From an uncultured Lachnobacterium sp. (lineage in GTDB: Bacteria > Bacillota > Clostridia > Lachnospirales > Lachnospiraceae), in NCBI GenBank assembly GCA_900548765.1, contig URLU01000062.1, forward strand, positions 1 to 11,087: a DNA stretch of 11,087 nucleotides, given 5' to 3'. Positions 1 to 4,335 of the stretch are shown in pieces. The position numbers were made by a program, and so were the translations under genes. The stretch's first letter is position 1. The number at the start of each line of letters is the position of its first letter. The notes under the pieces are model-generated. The model made no database searches. It was not told the origin of the DNA and saw only the letters and a list, made by a program, of their open reading frames with translations.

Positions 1-395
1 AGTCAAGAAAACTGACTGTCATCACCAAAATCCCGAACAGACCTATGATGGTCAGGGCTGACGGCAGGCAGTTGTACAGGACAATTGAAAATCTATATGT
101 AAACGCAGCAAAGTATGCCCTTGAAAATACCAGAGTCTATGTGGAGCTTGAGGAAAAGGACAAGAGAGCAGTATTTACCATAAAAAATATATCAAAGACA
201 GAGCTCAATGTGAATGGTACCGAGGCAAGGGATTTGACAGAGCGTTTTGTCAGGGGAGAAGCCAGCAGAACCACTGAGGGAAGCGGTTTAGGATTGTCAA
301 TTGCCAAGAATTTAACAAATTTAATGGGTGGAGAATTCGAAATTGTGATAGATGGGGATTTATTTATTGCCACCATATCGTATAAAATGATATAA
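1..395 (+). CDS. Sensor histidine kinase, C-terminal ATP-binding part (5' end outside window)
   Basis: This is the last 130 codons (frame from base 3, stop TAA 393-395) of a two-component sensor kinase; the sensing, membrane and phosphoacceptor-histidine regions lie upstream of the window. What remains is the HATPase_c domain that binds ATP for autophosphorylation. The N box is visible as IENLYVNAAKYA, followed by an F-box-like segment (RFVRGEASR) and a clear G2 glycine box (GSGLGLSIAKNL). The classical G1 box (DxGxG) is not seen; the expected place reads TIKNISKTELNVN, as in a group of Firmicute kinases I recognise with a KNIS element there, so this is probably a subfamily trait and not damage. 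An ATG at 45 lies inside the domain and cannot be the true start. The partner response regulator is probably upstream but is not visible. The final codons overlap a candidate promoter for the next gene. Confidence 0.88.
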   Translation, partial: SRKLTVITKIPNRPMMVRADGRQLYRTIENLYVNAAKYALENTRVYVELEEKDKRAVFTIKNISKTELNVNGTEARDLTERFVRGEASRTTEGSGLGLSIAKNLTNLMGGEFEIVIDGDLFIATISYKMI

Positions 396-396
396 T
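367..396 (+). promoter_or_regulatory. Candidate sigma-A promoter with extended -10, overlapping the kinase stop codon
   Basis: TTGCCA (367-372, five of six matches to TTGACA), an 18-base spacer, then TGATATAAT, a TG-extended perfect -10 hexamer (TATAAT 391-396). Transcription would begin near 403 and give the downstream hydratase gene a leader of about 240 bases that includes all the hairpins described below. The -10 overlaps the TAA stop of the kinase gene. AT-rich sequence gives chance matches, and read-through from the kinase operon is possible, so this is only a candidate. Confidence 0.4.
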
Positions 397-408
397 GAGT
401 GCAAGTGA

Positions 409-431
409 GTCAACATGCCTGCATGATTGAC
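409..431 (+). repeat. Hairpin, 9 bp with one bulge
   Basis: GTCAA (409-413) pairs with TTGAC (427-431) and CATG (414-417) with CATG (422-425), leaving a CCTG loop and a single bulged A at 426. No T-run follows, so it is not an intrinsic terminator. It is the first of five hairpins between the kinase stop and the hydratase start. Confidence 0.55.
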
Positions 432-441
432 GAACGACGAA

Positions 442-470
442 ATTATTGAGTGATGAAATCACGATATAAT
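442..470 (+). repeat. Hairpin with symmetric internal loop containing tandem G-A mismatches
   Basis: ATTAT (442-446) pairs with ATAAT (466-470), and GTGAT (450-454) with ATCAC (458-462) around a GAA loop. The two helices are separated by a 3x3 internal loop (TGA against GAT) in which G448 faces A464 and A449 faces G463, an arrangement able to form tandem sheared G-A pairs in RNA. The 3' arm contains the second TATAAT. The pairing is seen; the RNA interpretation is inference. Confidence 0.45.
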
Positions 471-485
471 GAGCGCAAGCAATGA

Positions 486-609
486 GACGTGCCAAAGATA
501 ATATACATAAATGCGATGTGCTTGCACAAGAGCATTTATGTATATTATCTTTGATAGGGCGAATGCCCGTACATCCCAAGAAACAAATGTTTCTTGGGAT
601 GAGCACGTC
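486..609 (+). repeat. 124-bp palindromic element: outer stem enclosing three hairpins (four-way-junction fold)
   Basis: A 7-bp outer stem, GACGTGC (486-492) with GCACGTC (603-609), encloses three hairpins. Hairpin 1 has a perfect 22-bp stem (493-514 with 532-553) whose 17-base apex can add TGTG/CACA (517-520, 525-528) around CTTG. Hairpin 2 is GGGC-GAAT-GCCC (557-568). Hairpin 3 has a perfect 13-bp stem, CATCCCAAGAAAC (572-584) with GTTTCTTGGGATG (589-601), and an AAAT loop. Linkers are 0, 3, 3 and 1 bases, so nearly every base is paired. No T-tract follows any stem, so none is a standard terminator in the + direction. It sits 36 bases before the hydratase GTG and would lie in that gene's 5' leader if transcribed from upstream. 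It could be a structured RNA, a MITE/REP-like dispersed palindrome, or a processing site. I do not recognise a named family. Confidence 0.75.
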
Positions 610-645
610 AGAAATAACAAAGTAAGCTAAAATGGAGGAAAAAAA

Positions 646-2931
646 GTGAAGTTATATAAAGAGGGAGCTTTCCTTATTCAGGGCAAAGACGTTGTACTCA
701 ACGCACCTGACGCATTGGAAGCAGTAAAAAGTAAAACCGGAAAAGAAGTAACCATAGACCAGGCAAAGCAGAATACCATAGCATATGGTATCTTAAGAGA
801 CCATAATACATCTGGAAACATGGACAAGCTCCAGATTAAATTTGACAAGCTGACCTCTCATGATATTACTTTCGTAGGAATTATCCAGACAGCCAGAGCT
901 TCTGGACTTGAGAAATTCCCAATTCCTTATGTTTTGACAAACTGCCATAACAGTCTCTGTGCTGTCGGCGGAACAATAAACGAAGATGACCACATGTTTG
1001 GACTTACCTGTGCAAAGAAATATGGCGGAATCTATGTACCACCCCATCAGGCAGTAATCCATCAGTTTGCAAGAGAGATGCTTGCAGGCGGCGGCAGGAT
1101 GATACTTGGTTCTGATTCCCATACCCGTTATGGAGCCCTTGGAACAATGGCTATCGGCGAGGGTGGACCAGAGCTTGTAAAGCAGCTCCTTGAGCAGACA
1201 TATGATATCGACAGACCAGAGGTTGTAGGTATCTACCTCACAGGTGAGCCAATAAAGGGAGTAGGACCACAGGATATTGCCCTTGCAATCATCGGAGAAG
1301 TATTTGGCAATGGATTTGTAAAAAATAAAGTTATGGAATTCGTAGGACCAGGCGTATCTAACTTAAGTGTAGATTTCCGTATCGGTGTTGATGTAATGAC
1401 TACAGAGACAACCTGTCTCTCATCAATCTGGAGAACAGATGATAAGGTAAAGGAATTCTATGAGATTCATGGGCGTGAAGAGGACTACGAGGAGCTTAAT
1501 CCAGGTGAAATTGCCTACTATGACAGCTTTATCGAGATTGATTTGAGCCAGATTCGTCCAATGATAGCTATGCCATTCCATCCAAGCAACACTTACACAA
1601 TTGATGAGCTCAATGCCAATCTTATGGACATTCTCGATGACTGTGAGAAGAGAGCCGAGGTGAGCTTTGATGGTAAGGTTAAGCTGGATTTAAAGAGCAA
1701 AGTAAGAAATGGAAAATTATATGTAGACCAGGGAATTATTGCAGGCTGTGCCGGTGGAGGATTTGAGAATATCTGTGATGCAGCTGACATTTTAAAGGGT
1801 ACATCAATTGGAGCAGACGAATTTACACTCAGTGTATATCCTGCCTCTACACCTATTTATATGGAGCTGGTAAAGAACGGAGCAGTTGCTAACCTCCTTG
1901 CAACAGGAGCAATTGTGAAGACTGCCTTCTGTGGACCATGCTTTGGTGCAGGAGACACACCGGCAAACAACGCATTCTCTATCCGTCATTCAACCAGAAA
2001 CTTCCCTAACAGAGAGGGCTCTAAGGTTCAGAACGGACAGATTAGTTCAGTAGCACTTATGGATGCGCGTTCAATCGCTGCAACAGCAGCAAACAAGGGA
2101 TATCTGACATCAGCTGCAGAGATTGATGTAGAATATACAAAACCAAAATATTTCTTTGACAAGACAATATATGAGAATCGTGTATTTGACAGTCATGGTG
2201 TGGCAGACCCGGATGTTGAGATTCAGTTTGGACCAAACATCAAGGATTGGCCAGCAATGAGTGCTCTTCCAGAAAATATGGTATTAAAGGTTGTATCAGA
2301 GATTCATGACCCTGTTACAACAACAGATGAGCTTATTCCATCAGGAGAGACATCATCTTATCGTTCAAATCCACTTGGACTTGCTGAGTTTGCACTTTCA
2401 AGAAAGGATCCTGAGTATGTAGGAAGAGCCAAGGAAATACAGAAGGCTCAGAAAGCCATCGAAGCTGGCCAGTGCGCAGGAGAAGCTGTTCCAGAGCTTA
2501 GAGATATTATGGAAGTTGTAAAATCACAATTCCCAGATGTATGTCATGACAATATCGGATTTGGAAGTACTATCTTTGCGGTTAAGCCGGGTGATGGTTC
2601 TGCCCGTGAGCAGGCTGCATCCTGCCAGAAGGTACTTGGTGGATGGGCAAATATCGCAAATGAATATGCAACCAAGAGATATCGTTCAAACCTTATTAAC
2701 TGGGGAATGTTACCATTCATCATTGATGAGGGTGAGCTTCCATTTAAGAATCTCGACTACATTTTCCTTCCGGGAATCCGTAAAGCAATTGCTGACAGCA
2801 AGACTGAATTTGAGGCATATGTGGTAAAGGATGGCAGATTAAATCCATTTACACTCAAGATGGGTGAGCTTACACCAGACGAGAGAGAAATCATCTTAAA
2901 GGGATGCCTGATAAATTATAACCGTAAATAG
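646..2931 (+). CDS. Aconitase-superfamily hydratase, divergent (YbhJ-like)
   Basis: A cytosolic [4Fe-4S] hydro-lyase of the aconitase superfamily, 761 residues, close in length to mature mitochondrial aconitase. The GTG start is set by GGAGG at 634-638, 7 bases upstream. Superfamily marks in order: DSHT (157-160); first cluster cysteine C368 in AGCAGGG; C429 and C432 in FCGPCFG; arginines R451 and R456 in STRNFPNRE; and a swivel-domain substrate loop GDGSAREQA with S652 and R654. Two signatures depart from true aconitases: the Cys-Asp-His catalytic segment reads TNCHNSLCAVGG (C100-H101-N102), and the Ser-Cys-Thr-Asn-Ser loop around the first cysteine is Gly-Cys-Ala-Gly-Gly. This resembles the E. 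coli YbhJ type of putative hydratase, whose substrate I do not know to be established. It may still isomerise citrate for glutamate synthesis, but another hydroxy-acid substrate is as plausible. It shares a transcript with the permease gene that starts 11 bases after its stop, and is preceded by the multi-hairpin region. Confidence 0.85.
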   Translation: MKLYKEGAFLIQGKDVVLNAPDALEAVKSKTGKEVTIDQAKQNTIAYGILRDHNTSGNMDKLQIKFDKLTSHDITFVGIIQTARASGLEKFPIPYVLTNCHNSLCAVGGTINEDDHMFGLTCAKKYGGIYVPPHQAVIHQFAREMLAGGGRMILGSDSHTRYGALGTMAIGEGGPELVKQLLEQTYDIDRPEVVGIYLTGEPIKGVGPQDIALAIIGEVFGNGFVKNKVMEFVGPGVSNLSVDFRIGVDVMTTETTCLSSIWRTDDKVKEFYEIHGREEDYEELNPGEIAYYDSFIEIDLSQIRPMIAMPFHPSNTYTIDELNANLMDILDDCEKRAEVSFDGKVKLDLKSKVRNGKLYVDQGIIAGCAGGGFENICDAADILKGTSIGADEFTLSVYPASTPIYMELVKNGAVANLLATGAIVKTAFCGPCFGAGDTPANNAFSIRHSTRNFPNREGSKVQNGQISSVALMDARSIAATAANKGYLTSAAEIDVEYTKPKYFFDKTIYENRVFDSHGVADPDVEIQFGPNIKDWPAMSALPENMVLKVVSEIHDPVTTTDELIPSGETSSYRSNPLGLAEFALSRKDPEYVGRAKEIQKAQKAIEAGQCAGEAVPELRDIMEVVKSQFPDVCHDNIGFGSTIFAVKPGDGSAREQAASCQKVLGGWANIANEYATKRYRSNLINWGMLPFIIDEGELPFKNLDYIFLPGIRKAIADSKTEFEAYVVKDGRLNPFTLKMGELTPDEREIILKGCLINYNRK

Positions 2932-2942
2932 GAGGAACGTGC

Positions 2943-4214
2943 ATGGACGACGGGAAAAATAACAAGCAGGACAACAGGGATGAATGGGTGCACATGGTCA
3001 GAATCGGCACAACAGTTTTTGTGACATTTGTGCTGTGTATTCTATTCTTCTTCATGATTTTTAGGTATCAGGGATTTGCAGATGGCTGGAACAAGATAAT
3101 CAGTGCTTTACAGCCGATTATCATAGGACTGGTGCTTGCCTATATCTTAAATCCGGTTATGCTATTTTTACAGAAAAAAAACTATAAGTTTTTTTCACAA
3201 AAGATAAAAAAACAGGAGACAGCAGATAAGCTGTCGAGAGGACTTGCAGTAACAGCTTGTGTACTTATTATTATTGGATTTATAAGTTTACTGATTGCGG
3301 CGATTGTTCCATCACTTATATCAAGTGTAACCAGTCTCTTATCCAGCCTGCCATCAGATGTTAAGACACTGATAGATACCATACAGAATGGTATTTTGGG
3401 TGACAGCGAGATAGCAGCAAAAACAAGTGAGATAATCCAATCGCTGACTGATTATGTGGAGGATTTCGCACAGAATAAGCTGCTTCCGGAGGCACAGACC
3501 TATATTGCTGAGCTGACATCAGGTGTGATTTCAGTAGTAAAGGGTTTACTTAATTTCATAATCGGTATCATAGTAATGGTATACGTTATGGCGATTCAGG
3601 AAACTCTTACAGGACAGAGTAAGAAAATAATTTATTCTATATTTAAGCCTAAGACAGGAAACGTAATTATCGAGACATGTCAGAAGGCAAGTGAGATTTT
3701 TGGTGGATTTATTACTGGAAAAATCATAGATTCCATCATAATTGGAATAATAGCATATATAGGCTGTCTGATACTGAGAATCCCATCTGCTGTGCTGGTA
3801 GCAGTGATAGTAGGTGTGACAAACGTGATTCCTGTATTTGGACCATTTATAGGTGCAATTCCAAGTTTGATTATCGTTGTTTTGCAGAGTCCATTACATG
3901 CATTGTATCTGTTGATTTTCATTATTATTCTTCAGCAGGTGGATGGTAACATTATAGGACCAAAGATTCTTGGCTCATCAACAGGTTTGTCATCATTCTG
4001 GGTAATGTTTGCAATCCTTGTGGGTGGAGGATGCTTTGGCTTCATAGGAATGTTACTTGGAGTACCGGTTTTTGCGGTAATATACTATATAATCCGTAGG
4101 GTTGTTAACCATTCTCTCAGAAAGAAAAAGCTTCCGGAGCGTACAAAGGAGTACGTGGAAATGGTTGCCGTCAATGAGAAAAACAACGAGCTGGTATACA
4201 AAGATAAGCAATAG
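2943..4214 (+). CDS. AI-2E transporter family (PerM/YtvI-like) membrane protein
   Basis: A polytopic membrane protein of 423 residues, normal for the AI-2E transporter/DUF20 family. ATG 2943 follows AGGAGG (2930-2935), which overlaps the stop codon of the hydratase gene. A short charged N-terminus is followed by hydrophobic segments near residues 21-41, 51-76, 101-127, 195-219, 255-280, 283-300, 303-333 and 351-385, with an amphipathic extracytoplasmic-type stretch (about 128-190) between the third and fourth, as is usual in the family. Family motifs are TNVIPVFGPFIG (293-304) and DGNIIGPKILG (334-344), then a glycine-rich last segment ending LLGVPVFAVIYYI. The C-terminus is basic and cytoplasmic. 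Members include exporters or antiporters with varied or unknown substrates; the family name does not prove autoinducer-2 transport. Linkage to the hydratase hints at, but does not show, transport of a related organic acid. A strong terminator follows the stop. Confidence 0.9.
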   Translation: MDDGKNNKQDNRDEWVHMVRIGTTVFVTFVLCILFFFMIFRYQGFADGWNKIISALQPIIIGLVLAYILNPVMLFLQKKNYKFFSQKIKKQETADKLSRGLAVTACVLIIIGFISLLIAAIVPSLISSVTSLLSSLPSDVKTLIDTIQNGILGDSEIAAKTSEIIQSLTDYVEDFAQNKLLPEAQTYIAELTSGVISVVKGLLNFIIGIIVMVYVMAIQETLTGQSKKIIYSIFKPKTGNVIIETCQKASEIFGGFITGKIIDSIIIGIIAYIGCLILRIPSAVLVAVIVGVTNVIPVFGPFIGAIPSLIIVVLQSPLHALYLLIFIIILQQVDGNIIGPKILGSSTGLSSFWVMFAILVGGGCFGFIGMLLGVPVFAVIYYIIRRVVNHSLRKKKLPERTKEYVEMVAVNEKNNELVYKDKQ

Positions 4215-4218
4215 TTAG

Positions 4219-4248
4219 AAAGCACTGATTTTTTCAGTGCTTTTTTTC
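4219..4248 (+). terminator. Intrinsic terminator after the hydratase-permease unit
   Basis: AAAGCACTGA (4219-4228) pairs perfectly with TCAGTGCTTT (4234-4243) around a five-T loop, followed by further Ts to 4247. It begins 5 bases after the permease stop codon and ends the two-gene unit. Confidence 0.93.
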
Positions 4249-4256
4249 TAAGTTTT

Positions 4257-4285
4257 TTGACATCTATATTTGCCTATGTTACACT
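4257..4285 (+). promoter_or_regulatory. Sigma-A promoter for the TPR/AAA-glgB unit
   Basis: A perfect -35 TTGACA (4257-4262), a 17-base spacer and -10 TACACT (4280-4285, four of six). Transcription would start near 4292, giving a leader of about 44 bases before the TTG start at 4336. It lies directly after the terminator of the preceding unit. No clear operator palindrome is seen. Confidence 0.75.
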
Positions 4286-4323
4286 AAAACTAGATTATTG
4301 TAACTAATTTTAGACTATATATT

Positions 4324-4329
4324 GAGGTG
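4324..4329 (+). promoter_or_regulatory. Ribosome binding site that sets the TTG start at 4336
   Basis: GAGGTG matches six consecutive bases of the anti-Shine-Dalgarno complement (GGAGGTGA) and ends 6 bases before TTG 4336. The in-frame GTG at 4327-4329 lies inside this site and has no usable SD of its own, so it is very unlikely to be the initiator. Confidence 0.75.
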
Positions 4330-4335
4330 GCACAG

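Larger units (their letters stand above)
389..493 (+). repeat. Degenerate 31-bp direct repeat (389-419 and 463-493)
   Basis: Two copies start with GATATAATGAG(T/C)GCAAG, identical over 17 bases except one position, then diverge but both end in TGCC; overall 23 of 31 positions agree. Copy starts are 74 bases apart. Each copy carries a perfect TATAAT and each runs directly into a hairpin. The first copy overlaps the last codon and stop of the histidine kinase. The repeat may be two modules of one larger element covering 389-609. Confidence 0.6.

Noticed and set aside
427..470. TTGACG (427-432) paired with TATAAT (465-470) as a promoter
   Set aside because: The spacer is 32 bases, far outside the 16-18 range, and no good -35 stands closer to that -10.
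589..601. Hairpin 3 (572-601) as an intrinsic terminator for the kinase gene
   Set aside because: The stem is strong, but the following bases (AGCACGTCAG) contain no T-tract in either the near or extended position.
364..606. 80-codon - strand frame across the intergenic region 396-606
   Set aside because: It is created by the palindromic hairpins, has no recognisable product and overlaps the kinase 3' end.
628..633. TAAAAT as a -10 element just before the hydratase gene
   Set aside because: It lies immediately before the GGAGG ribosome binding site, so a transcript starting from it would lack a usable leader, and no -35 is seen.
2537..2827. 96-codon + strand frame inside the hydratase gene
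   Set aside because: It is an out-of-frame shadow of conserved aconitase-family coding sequence.
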